Assembly: GCA_022747635.1 (NCBI GenBank)
Contig: JAKTNV010000655.1
Coordinates: 1-64,000 of the forward strand
DNA: 64,000 nt
Source: Hetaerina americana
Taxonomy: Eukaryota > Arthropoda > Insecta > Odonata > Calopterygidae
Direction of reading: 5' to 3'
Numbering within the stretch: the stretch's first letter is position 1; the number at the start of each line of letters is the position of its first letter. Position numbers and translations under genes: made by a program. The notes beneath the pieces are model-generated. The model did no database searches, was not told where the DNA came from, and saw only the letters and a program-made list of their open reading frames with translations. Shown one piece after another: positions 49,801 to 62,500 of the stretch.

Positions 49801-52800
49801 AATTCTGGGTTTTATTTTGTTTATTTGATTAAAATGAACAAAATTACACACCATGGAAACATTTTTGTTTGATATGTGTCGAGTGAGATTTTCACCTAGA
49901 ACCCAAAGGGGGGGGTATTGGCACTTTTCATGGAAAAATGTGAAAAATTAAATTTTCTAAAAATGAAATAAATGCCTTCTAAACACCTCAAACATTCACT
50001 CTAAAACATAAGATTGTTGTTTTTCGCAATATTTTTAGAAATTTGGGCTCTTTTAGTAACATTAACACCTGCGCTGAAGCATCTTTTATGATCATTTATT
50101 GTCTTTCAGGATACATTCTGGGTTTTATTTTGTTTATTTGATGAAAATGAACAACAATACACTCCTTGGATACATTTTTGTTGGATTTGTGTCGAGTGAG
50201 ATTTTCACCTAGAACCCAAAGGGGGGGTATTGGCACTTTTCATGGAAAAATGTGAAAAATTAAATTTTTTAAAAATGAAATAAATGACTTCTAAACACCA
50301 CAAACATTCACTCTAAAACAGAAGATTGTACTTGCGCTGAAGCATCTTTTATGCTCATTTCTGGTCTTTCAGGATTAATTCTCGGTTTTAATTTGTTTAT
50401 TTGATGAAAATGAACAACAATACACACCATGGAAACATTTTTGTTTGATTTGTGTCGAGTGAGATTTTCACCTAGAACCCAAAGGGGGGTATTAACATTT
50501 TTCATGGAAAAATGTGAAAAATTAAATTTTCTAAAAATGAAATAAATGCCTTATAAACACCTCAAACATTCACTCTAAAAACAGAAGATTGTTGTTTTTC
50601 GCAATATTTTTAGAAATTTGGGCTCTTTTAGTAACATTAACACTGGCGCTGAAGCATCTTTTATGCTCATATCTCTTCTTTCAGGATTAATTCTGTGTTT
50701 TATTTTGTTTATTTGATGAAAATGAACAACAATACACACCATGGAAACATTTTTGTTTGATTTGTGTCGAGTGAGATTTTCACCTAGAACCCAAATGGGG
50801 GGTATTGGCACTTTTCATGGAAAAATGTAAAAAATTAAATTTTCTAAAAATGAAATAAATGCCTTCTAAACACCTCAAACATTCACTCTAAAACAGAAGA
50901 TTGTTGTTTTTCGCAATATTTTTAGAAATTTGGGCTCTTTTAGTAACATTAACACCTGGCTGAAGCATCTTTTATGATCATTTATTGTCTTTCAGGATAC
51001 ATTCTGGGTTTTATTTTGTTTATTTGATGAAAATGAACAACAATACACTCCTTGGATACATTTTTGTTTGATTAGTGTCGAGTGAGATTTTCACCTAGAA
51101 CCTAAAGGGGGGGGGTATTGGCACTTTTCATGGAAAAATGTGAAAAATTAAATTTTCTAAAAATGAAATAAATGCCTTCTAAACACCTCAAACATTCACT
51201 CTAAAACAGAAGATTGTTGTTTTTCGCAATATTTTTAGAAATTTGGGCTCTTTTAGTAACATTAACACCTGGGCTGAAGCATCTTTTATGATCATTTATT
51301 GTCTTTAAGGATACATTCTGGGTTTTATTTTGTTTATTTGATGAAAATGAACAACAATACACACCTTGGAAACATTTTTGTTTGATTTATGTCGAGTGAG
51401 ATTTTCACCTAGAACCCAAAGGGGGGGTATTGGCACTTTTCATGGAAAAATGTGAAAAATTAAATTTTCTAAAAATGAAACAAATGCCTTCTAAACACAT
51501 CAAACCATTCGCTCTAAAACAGAAGATTGTTGTTTTTCGCAATATTTTTAGAAATTTGGGCTCGTTTGGTAACATTAACACCTGGGCTGAAGCATCTTTT
51601 ATGATCATTTATTGTCTTTCAGGATACATTCTGGGTTTTATTTTGTTTATTTGATGAAATGAACAACAATACACTCCTTGGATACATTTTTGTTTGATTT
51701 GTGTCGAGTGAGATTTTCACCTAGAACCCAAAGGGGGGGTATTGGCACTTTTCATGAAAAATGTGAAAAATTAAATTTTCTAAAAATGAAATAAATGCCT
51801 TCTAAACACCACAAACATTCACTCTAAAACAGAAGATTGTTTTTTTTCGCAATATTTTAGAAATTTGGGCTCTTTTAGTAACATTAACACCTGGGCTGAA
51901 GCGTCTTTTATGATCATTTATTGTCTTTCAGGATACATTCTGGGTTTTATTTTGTTTATTTGATGAAAATGAACAACAATACACACCATGGAAACATTTT
52001 TGTTTGATTTGTGTCGAGTGAGATTTTCACCTAGAACCCAAAGGGGGGGTATTGGCACTTTTCATGGAAAAATGTGAAAAATTAAATTTTCTAAAAATGA
52101 AATAAATGCCTTCTAAACACCTCAAACATTCACTCTAAAACAGAAGATTGTTGTTTTTCGCAATATTTTTAGAAATTTGGGCTCTTTAGTAAAATTAACA
52201 CTTGCGCTGAAGCATCTTTTATGATCATTTATTGTCTTTCAGGATTAATTCTGGGTTTTATTTTGTTTATTTGATTAAAATGAACAAAATTACACACCAT
52301 GGAAACATTTTTGTTTGATTTGTGTCGAGTGAGATTTTCACCTAGAACCCAAAGGGGGGGGGTATTGGCACTTTTCATGGAAAAATGTGAAAAATTAAAT
52401 TTTCTAAAAATGAAATAAATGCTCTAAACACCTCAAACATTCACTCTAAAACAGAAGATTGTTGTTTTTCGCAATATTTTTAGAAATTTGGGCTCTTTTA
52501 GTAACATTAACACCTGGGCTGAAGCATCTTTATGATCATTTATTGTCTTTCAGGATACATTCTGGGTTTTATTTTGTTTATTTGATGAAAATGAACAACA
52601 ATACACTCCTTGGATACATTTTTGTTGGATTTGTGTCGAGTGAGATTTTCACCTAGAACCCAAAGGGGGGGTATTGGCACTTTTCATGGAAAAATGTGAA
52701 AAATTAAATTTTTTAAAAATGAAATAAATGACTTCTAAACACCACAAACATTCACTCTAAAACAGAGATTGTACTTGCGCTGAAGCATCTTTTATGCTCA

Positions 52801-53505
52801 TTTCTGGTCTTTCAGGATTAATTCTCGGTTTTAATTTGTTTATTTGATGAAAATGAACAACAATACACACCATGGAAACATTTTTGTTTGATTTGTGTCG
52901 AGTGAGATTTTCACCTAGAACCCAAAGGGGGGTATTAACATTTTTCATGGAAAAATGTGAAAAATTAAATTTTCTAAAAATGAAATAAATGCCTTATAAA
53001 CACCTCAAACATTCACTCTAAAACAGAAGATTGTTGTTTTTCGCAATATTTTTAGAAATTTGGGCTCTTTTTAGTAACATTAACACTTGCGCTGAAGCAT
53101 CTTTTATGCTCATATCTCTTCTTTCAGGATTAATTCTGTGTTTTATTTTGTTTATTTGATGAAAATGAACAACAATACACACCATGGAAACATTTTTGTT
53201 TGATTTGTGTCGAGTGAGATTTTCACCTAGAACCCAAATGGGGGGTATTGGCACTTTTCATGGAAAAATGTAAAAAATTAAATTTTCTAAAAATGAAATA
53301 AATGCCTTCTAAACACCTCAAACATTCACTCTAAAACAGAAGATTGTTGTTTTTCGCAATATTTTTAGAAATTTGGGCTCTTTTAGTAACATTAACACCT
53401 GGGCTGAAGCATCTTTTATGATCATTTATTGTCTTCAGGATACATTCTGGGTTTTATTTTGTTTATTTGATGAAAATGAACAACAATACACTCCTTGGAT
53501 ACATT
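48890..53505 (+). repeat. ~2,450-bp tandem duplication, second copy with many 1-base deletions
   Basis: Segment 48,89x-51,06x recurs at about 51,34x-53,50x. The offset is 2,450 bp at the left (ctcgtttggtaac at 49,111 and 51,561) and falls to 2,443 bp at 50,505 and 52,948. The drift comes from single-base losses in the second copy, such as gatgaaatg, catgaaaaatg, aatattttag, gctctttagt, atctttatg and cagagattg. Each copy includes a short monomer. Confidence 0.85.
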
Positions 53506-56500
53506 TTTGTTTGATTTGTGTCGAGTGAGATTTTCACCTAGAACCCAAAGGGGGGGTTTTGGCACTTTTCATGGAAAAATGTGAAAATTAAAATTTCTAA
53601 AAATGAAATAAATGCCTTCTAAACACCACAAACATTCACTCTAAAACAGAAGATTGTACTTGCGCTGAAGCATCTTTTATGCTCATTTCTGGTCTTTCAG
53701 GATTAATTCTCGGTTTTTTTTTGTTTGTTTGATGAAAATGAACAACAATACACACCATGGAAACATTTTTGTTTGATTTGTGTCGAGTGAGATTTTCACC
53801 TAGAACCCAAAGGGGGGGTATTGGCACTTTTCATGGAAAAATGTGAAAAATTAAATTTTCTAAAAATGAAATAAATGCCTTCTAAACACCTCAAAAATTC
53901 ACTCTAAAACAGAAGATTGCTGTTTTTCGCAATATTTTTAGAAATTTGGGCTCTTTTAGTAAAATTAACACTTGCGCTGAAGCATCTTTTATGATCATTT
54001 ATTGTCTTTCAGGATACATTCTGGGTTTTATTTTGTTTATTTGATGAAAATGAACAACAATACACACCATGAAAACATTTTGTTTGATTAATGTCGAGTG
54101 AGATTTTCACCTAGAACCCAGGGGGGGGGGTATTGGCACTTTTCATGGAAATGTGTAAAAAATTAAATTTTCTAAAAATGAAATAAATGCCTTCTAAACA
54201 CCTCAAACATTCACTCTAAAACAGAAGATTGTTGTTTTTCGCAATATTTTTAGAAATTTGGGCTCTTTTAGTAACATTAACACCTGGGCTGAAGCATCTT
54301 TTATGATCATTTATTGTCTTTAAGGATACATTCTGGGTTTTATTTTGTTTATTTGATGAAAATGAACAACAATACACTCCTTGGATACATTTTTGTTTGA
54401 TTTGTGTCGAGTGAGATTTTCACCCAGAACCCAAAGGGGGGGTATTGGCACTTTTCATGGAAAAATGTGAAAAATTAAATTTTCTAAAAATGAAATAAAT
54501 GCCTTCTAAACAACTAAAACATTCACTCTAAAACAGAAGATTGTTGTTTTTCGCAATATTTTTAGAAATTTGGGCTCTTTTAGTAACATTAACACCTGGG
54601 CTGAAGCATCTTTTATGATCATTTATTGTCTTTAAGGATACATTCTGGGTTTTATTTTGTTTATTTGATGAAAATGAACAACAATACACTCCTTGGATAC
54701 ATTTTTGTTTGATTTGTGTCGAGTGAGATTTTCACCTAGAACCCAAAGGGGGGGTATTGGCACTTTTCATGGAAAAATGTGAAAAATTAAATTTTCTAAA
54801 AATGAAATAAATGCCTTCTAAACACCTCAAAAATTCACTCTAAAACAGAAGATTGTTGTTTTTCGCAATATTTTTAGAAATTTGGGCTCTTTTAGTAAAA
54901 TTAACACTTGCGCTGAAGCATCTTTTATGATCATTTATTGTCTTTCAGGATACATTCTGGGTTTTATTTTGTTTATTTGATGAAAATGAACAAAATTACA
55001 CACCATGGAAACATTTTTGTTTGATTTGTGTCGAGTGAGATTTTCACCTAGAACCCAAAGGGGGGGTTTGGCACTTTTCATGGAAAAATGTGAAAAATTA
55101 AATTTTCTAAAAATGAAATAAATGCCTTCTAAACACCTCAAACATTCACTCTAAAACAGAAGATTGTTGTTTTTCGCAATATTTTTAGAAATTTGGGCTA
55201 TTTTAGTAACATTAACACTTTGGCTGAAGCATCTTTTATGACCTTTTATTGTCTTTCAGGATTCATTCTGGGTTTTATTTTGTTTATTTGATGAAAATGA
55301 ACAACAATACACACCTTGGATACATTTTTGTTTGATTAGTGTCGAGTGAGATTTTCACCTAGAACCCAAAGGGGGGGTTTGGCACTTTTCATGGAAAAAT
55401 GTGAAAAATTAAATTTTCTAAAAATGAAATAAATGCCTTCTAAACACCACAAACAATCACTCTAAAACAGGAAATTGTTGTTTTTCGCAATATTTTTAGA
55501 AAATTGGGCTCCTTTAGTAACATTAACACTTTCGCTGAAGCATCATTTATGCTAATTTCTTGTCTTTCAGGATTAATTCTGGGTTTTATTTTGTTTATTT
55601 GATGAAAATAAACAACAATGCACACCATGGAAACATTTTTGTTTGATTTGTGTCGAGTGAGATTTTAACTTAGAACCCAAAGGGGGGGGTATTGGCACTT
55701 TTAATGGAAAAATGTGAAAAATTAAATTTTCTAAAATGAAATAAATGCCTCCTAAACACCTCAAACATTCACTCTAAAACAGAAGATTGTTGTTTTTCGC
55801 AATATTTTTAGAAATTTGGGCTCTTTTATTAACATTAACACCTGGGCTGAAGCATCTTTTATGATCATTTATTGTCTTTCAGGATACATTCTGGGTTTTA
55901 TTTTGTTTATTTGATGAAAATGAACAACAATACACACCATGGAAACATTTTTGTTTGATTTATGTCGAGTGAGATTTTCACCTAGAACCCAAAGGGAAGG
56001 TATTGGAACTTTTCATGGAAAAATGTGAAAAATTAAATTTTCTAAAAATGAAATAAATGCCTTCTAAACACCACAAACATTCACTCAAAAAATAAGATTG
56101 TTGTTTTTCGCAATATTTTTAGAAATTTGGGCTCTTTTAGTAAAATTAACAATTTCGCTGAAGCATCTTTTATGCTCATTTCATGTCTTTCAGGATTAAT
56201 TCTGGGTTTTATTTTGTTTATTTGATGAAAATGAACAACGATACACACCATGGAAACATTTTTGTTTAATTGTGTCGAGTGAGATTTTCACCCAGAACCC
56301 AAAGGGGGGTATTAACATTTTTCATGGAAAAATGTAAAAAATTAAATTTTCTAAAAATGAAATAAATGCCTTCTAAACACCTCAAACATTCACTCTAAAA
56401 CAGAAGATTGTTGTTTTACGCAATATTTTTAGAAATTTGGGCTCTTTTAGTAACATTAACACTTTCGCTGAAGCAACTTTTATGCTCATTTCTTGTCTTT

Positions 56501-59500
56501 CAAGATTAATTCTGGGTTTTATTTTGTTTATTTGATGAAAATGAACAACAATACACACCATGGAAACATTTTTGTTTGATTTGTGTCGAGTGAGATTTTC
56601 ACCTAGAACCCAAAGGGGGGGTTTTGGCACTTTTCATGGAAAAATGTGAAAAATTAAATTTTCTAAAAATGAAATAAATGCCTTCAAAACACCTCAAACA
56701 TTCACTCTAAAAGAGAAGATTGTTGTTTTTCGAAATATTTTTAGAAATTTGGGCTCTTTTAGTAACAATAACACCTGGGCTGAAGCATCTTTTATGATCA
56801 TTTATTGTCTTTCAGGATACATTCTGGGTTTTATTTTGTTTATTTGATGAAAATGAACAACAATACACTCCTTGGATACATTTTTGTTTGATTTGTGTCG
56901 AGTGAGATTTTCACCTAGAACCCAAAGGGGGGGTATTGGCACTTTTCATGGAAAAATGTGAAAAATTAAATTTTCTAAAAATGAAATAAATGACTTCTAA
57001 ACACCACAAACATTCACTCTAAAACAGAAGATTGTACTTGCGCTGAAGCATCTTTTATGCTCATTTCTGGTCTTTCAGGATTAATTCTCGGTTTTAATTT
57101 GTTTATTTGATGAAAATGAACAACAATACACACCATGGAAACATTTTTGTTTGATTTGTGTCGAGTGAGATTTTCACCTAGAACCCAAAGGGGGGTATTA
57201 ACACTTTTCATGGAAAAATGTGAAAAATTAAATTTTCTAAAAATGAAATAAATGCCTTATAAACACCTCAAACATTCACTCTTAAACAGAAGTTTGTTGT
57301 TTTTCGCAATATTTTTAGAAATTTGGGCTCTTTTAGTAACATTAACACTTGCGCTGAAGCATCTTTTATGCTCATATCTCTTCTTTCAGGATTAATTCTG
57401 TGTTTTATTTTGTTTATTTGATGAAAATGAACAACAATACACACCATGGAAACATTTTTGTTTGATTTGTGTCGAGTGAGATTTTCACCTAGAACCCAAA
57501 TGGGGGGGTATTGGCACTTTTCATGGAAAAATGTAAAAAATTAAATTTTCTAAAAATGAAATAAATGCCTTCTAAACACCTCAAACATTCACTCTAAAAC
57601 AGAAGATTGTTGTTTTTCGCAATATTTTTAGAAATTTGGGCTCTTTTAGTAACATTAACACCTGGGCTGAAGCATCTTTTATGATCATTTATTGTCTTTC
57701 AGGATACATTCTGGGTTTTATTTTGTTTATTTGATGAAAATGAACAACAATACACTCCTTGGATACATTTTTGTTTGATTTGTGTCGAGTGAGATTTCAC
57801 CTAGAACCCAAAGGGGGGGTATTGGCACTTTTCATGGAAAAATGTGAAAAATTAAATTTTCTAAAAATGAAATAAATGCCTTCTAAACACCACAAACATT
57901 CACTCTAAAACAGAAGATTTTACTTGCGCTGAAGCATCTTTTATGCTCATTTCTGGTCTTTCAGGATTAATTCTCGGTTTTTTTTTGTTTGTTTGATGAA
58001 AATGAACAACAATACACACCATGGAAACATTTTTGTTTGATTTGTGTCGAGTGAGATTTTCACCTAGAACCTAAAGGGGTATTGGCACTTTTCATGGAAA
58101 AATGTGAAAAATTAAATTTTCTAAAAATGAAATAAATGCCTTCTAAACACCTCAAAAATTCACTCTAAAACATAAGATTGTTGTTTTTCGCAATATTTTT
58201 AGAAATTTGGGCTCTTTTAGTAAAATTAACACTTGCGCTGAAGCATCTTTTATGATCATTTATTGTTTTTCAGGATACATTCTGGGTTTTATTTTGTTTA
58301 TTTGATGAAAATGAACAACAATACACACCATGAAAACATTTTTGTTTGATTAATGTCGAGTGAGATTTTCACCTAGAACCCAGGGGGGGGGGTATTGGCA
58401 CTTTTCATGGAAATGTGTAAAAAATTAAATTTTCTAAAAATGAAATAAATGCCTTCTTAACACCTCAAACATTCACTCTAAAACAGAAGATTGTTGTTTT
58501 TCGCAATATTTTTAGAAATTTGGGCTCTTTTAGTAACATTAACACCTGGGCTGAAGCATCTTTTATGATCATTTATTGTCTTTCAGGATAAATTCTGGGT
58601 TTTATTTTGTTTATTTGATGAAAATGAACAACAATACACTCCTTGGATACATTTTTGTTCGATTTGTGTCGAGTGAGATTTTCACCCAGAACCCAAAGGG
58701 GGGGTATTGGCACTTTTCATGGAAAAATGTGAAAAATTAAATTTTCTAAAAATGAAATAAATGCCTTCTAAACAACTAAAACATTCACTCTAAAACAGAA
58801 GATTGTTGTTTTTCGCAATATTTTTAGAAATTTGGGCTCTTTTAGTAACATTAACACCTGGGCTGAAGCATCTTTTATGATCATTTATTGTCTTTAAGGA
58901 TACATTCTGGGTTTTATTTTGTTTATTTGATGAAAATGAACAACAATACACTCCTTGGATACATTTTTGTTTGATTTGTGTCGAGTGAGATTTTCACCTA
59001 GAACCCAAAGGGGAGGGTATTGGCACTTTTCATGGAAAAATGTGAAAAATTAAATTTTCTAAAAATGAAATAAATGCCTTCTAAACACCTCAAAAATTCA
59101 CTTTAAAACAGAAGATTGTTGTTTTTCGCAATATTTTTAGAAATTTGGGCTCTTTTAGTAAAATTAACACTTGCGCTGAAGCATCTTTTATGATCATTTA
59201 TTGTCTTTCAGGATACATTCTGGGTTTTATTTTGTTTATTTGATGAAAATGAACAACAATACACACCATGAAAACATTTTTGTTTGATTAATGTCGAGTG
59301 AGATTTTCACCTAGAACCCAGGGGGGGGGGTATTAGCACTTTTCATGGAAAAATGTGAAAAATTAAATTTTCTAAAAATGAAATAAATGCCTTCTAAACA
59401 CCTCAAACATTCACTCTAAAACAGAAGATTGTTGTTTTTCGCAATATTTTTAGAAATTTGGGCTATTCTGGTAACATTAACACTTAGGCTGAAGCATCTT

Positions 59501-62500
59501 TTATGACCTTTTATTGTCTTTCAGGATTCATTCTGGGTTTTATTTTGTTTATTTGATGAAAATGAACAACAATACACACCATGGAAACATTTTTGTTTGA
59601 TTTGTGTCGAGTGAGATTTTCACCCAGAACCCAAAGGGGTATTGGCACTTTTCATGGAAAAATGTGACAAATTAAATTTTCTAAAAATGAAATAAATGCC
59701 TTCTAAACACCTAAAACATTCACTCTAAAACAGAAGATTGTTGTTTTTCGCAATATTTTTAGAAATTTGGGCCCTTTTAGTAAAATTAACACTTGCGCTG
59801 AAGCATCTTTTATGCTCATTTCATGTCTTTCAGGATTAATTCTGGGTTTTATTTTGTTTATTTGATGAAAATGAACAAAATTACACACCATGGAAACATT
59901 TTTGTTTGATTTGTGTCGAGTGAGATTTTCACCTAGAACCCAAAGGGGGGGGTTTGGCACTTTTAATGGAAAAATGTGAAAAATTAAATTTTCTAAAAAT
60001 GAAATAAATGCCTTCTAAACACCTCAAACATTCACTCTAAAACAGAAGATTGTTGTTTTTCGCAATATTTTTAGAAATTTGGGCTCTTTTATTAACATTA
60101 ACACCTGGGCTGAAGCATCTTTTATGATCATTTATTGTCTTTCAGGATACATTCTGGGTTTTATTTTGTTTATTTGATGAAAATGAACAACAATACACAC
60201 CATGGAAACATTTTTGTTTGATTTATGTCGAGTGAGATTTTCACCTAGAACCCAAAGGGAAGGTATTGGAACTTTTCATGGAAAAATGTGAAAAATTAAA
60301 TTTTCTAAAAATGAAATAAATGCCTTCTAAACACCACAAACATTCACTCTAAAAATAAGATTGTTGTTTTTCGCAATATTTTTAGAAATTTGGGCTCTTT
60401 TAGTAAAATTAACACTTTCGCTGAAGCATCTTTTATGCTCATTTCATGTCTTTCAGGATTAATTCTGGGTTTTATTTTGTTTATTTGATGAAAATGAACA
60501 ACGATACACACCATGGAAACATTTTTGTTTGATTTGTGTCGAGTGAGATTTTCACCTAGAACCCAAAGGGGGGTATTAACATTTTTCATGGAAAAATGTA
60601 AAAAATTAAATTTTCTAAAAATGAAATAAATGCCTTCTAAACACCTCAAACATTCACTCTAAAACAGAAGATTGTTGTTTTACGCAATATTTTTAGAAAT
60701 TTGGGCTCTTTTAGTAACACTAACACTTTCGCTGAAGCAACTTTTATGCTCATTTCTTGTCTTTCAAGATTAATTCTGGTTTTATTTTGTTTATTTGATG
60801 AAAATGAACAACAATACACACCATGGAAACATTTTTGTTTGATTTGTGTCGAGTGAGATTTTCACCTAGAACCCAAAGGGGGGGGTATTGGCACTTTTCA
60901 TGGAAAAATGTAAAAAATTAAATTTTCTAAAAATGAAATAAATGCCTTCTAAACACCTCAAACATTCACTCTAAAACAGAAGATTGTTGTTTTTCGCAAT
61001 TTTTTTAGAAATTTGGGCTCTTTTAGTAACATTAACACCTGGGCTGAAGCATCTTTTATGATCATTTATTGTCTTTCAGGATACATTCTGGGTTTTATTT
61101 TGTTTATTTGATGACAATGAACAACAATACACTCCTTGGATACATTTTTGTTTGATTTGTGTCGAGTGAGATTTTCACCTAGAACCCAAAGGGGGGGTAT
61201 TGGCACTTTTCATGGAAAAATGTGAAAAATTAAATTTTCTAAAAATGAAATAAATGACTTCTAAACACCACAAACATTCACTCTAAAACAGAAGATTGTA
61301 CTTGCGCTGAAGCATCTTTTATGCTCATTTCTGGTCTTTCAGGATTAATTCTCGGTTTTAATTTGTTTATTTGATGAAAATGAACAACAATACACACCAT
61401 GGAAACATTTTTGTTTGATTTGTGTCGAGTGAGATTTTCACCTAGAACCCAAAGGGGGGTATTAACACTTTTCATGGAAAAATGTGAAAAATTAAATTTT
61501 CTAAAAATGAAATAAATGCCTTATAAACACCTCAAACATTCACTCTTAAACAGAAGTTTGTTGTTTTTCGCAATATTTTTAGAAATTTGGGCTCTTTTAG
61601 TAACATTAACACTTGCGCTGAAGCATCTTTTATGCTCATATCTCTTCTATCAGGATTAATTCTGTGTTTTATTTTGTTTATTTGATGAAAATGAACAACA
61701 ATACACACCATGGAAACATTTTTGTTTGATTTGTGTCTAGTGAGATTTTCACCCAGAACCCAAATGGGGGGGTATTGGCACTTTTCATGGAAAAATGTAA
61801 AAAATTAAATTTTCTAAAAATGAAATAAATGCCTTCTAAACACCTCAAACATTCACTCTAAAACAGAAGATTGTTTTTTTTCGCAATATTTTTAGAAATT
61901 TGGGCTCTTTTAGTAACATTAACACCTGGGCTGAAGCATCTTTTATGATCATTTATTGTCTTTCAGGATACATTCTGGGTTTTATTTTGTTTATTTGATG
62001 AAAATGAACAACAATACACTCCTTGGATACATTTTTGTTTGATTTGTGTCGAGTGAGATTTTCACCTAGAACCCAAAGGGGGGGTATTGGCACTTTTCAT
62101 GGAAAAATGTGAAAAATTAAATTTTCTAAAAATGAAATAAATGCCTTCTAAACACCACAAACATTCACTCTAAAACAGAAGATTGTACTTGCGCTGAAGC
62201 ATCTTTTATGCTCATTTCTGATCTTTCAGGATTAATTCTCGGTTTTTTTTTGTTTGTTTGATGAAAATGAACAACAATACACACCATGGAAACATTTTTG
62301 TTTGATTTGTGTCGAGTGAGATTTTCACCTAGAACCCAAAGGGGGGGTATTGGCACTTTTCATGGAAAAATGTGAAAAATTAAATTTTCTAAAAATGAAA
62401 TAAATGCCTTCTAAACACCTCAAAAATTCACTCTAAAACAGAAGATTGTTGTTTTTCGCAATATTTTTAGAAATTTGGGCTCTTTTAGTAAAATTAACAC

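Larger units (their letters stand above)
29819..62187 (+). repeat. Short-monomer subfamily: 49-bp internal deletion (14 copies)
   Basis: Fourteen monomers join gattgt directly to acttgcgctg, removing the 49 bp that normally run from tgtttttcgc to acattaac and leaving about 262 bp. The first base after the join is at 29819, 32253, 37462, 38349, 40485, 41997, 43820, 50330, 52773, 53658, 57036, 57922, 61300 and 62187. The preceding tail is caccacaaac instead of cacctcaaac, and the following part is E-like (tttctggtctttcagg, attctcgg); the copy near 62,219 has ctgatctttc. Two sub-types follow: cggttttaatttg, and cgg with a long T-run then gtttgtttg. The linked variants indicate one deletion event that was later amplified. 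None is present left of 29.8 kb. Confidence 0.92.

Noticed and set aside
51430..52656. Plus-strand open frames of 65 and 74 residues
   Set aside because: They exist only because single-base length changes in this low-accuracy stretch shift the satellite frame.
1141..62356. Dozens of 60-136-residue minus-strand open frames with similar products
   Set aside because: They are the same satellite monomer read in one frame. Most need a TTG start, frames break whenever the G-run length changes, and the residues are low-complexity products of A/T-rich repeats. They have no recognisable domain.
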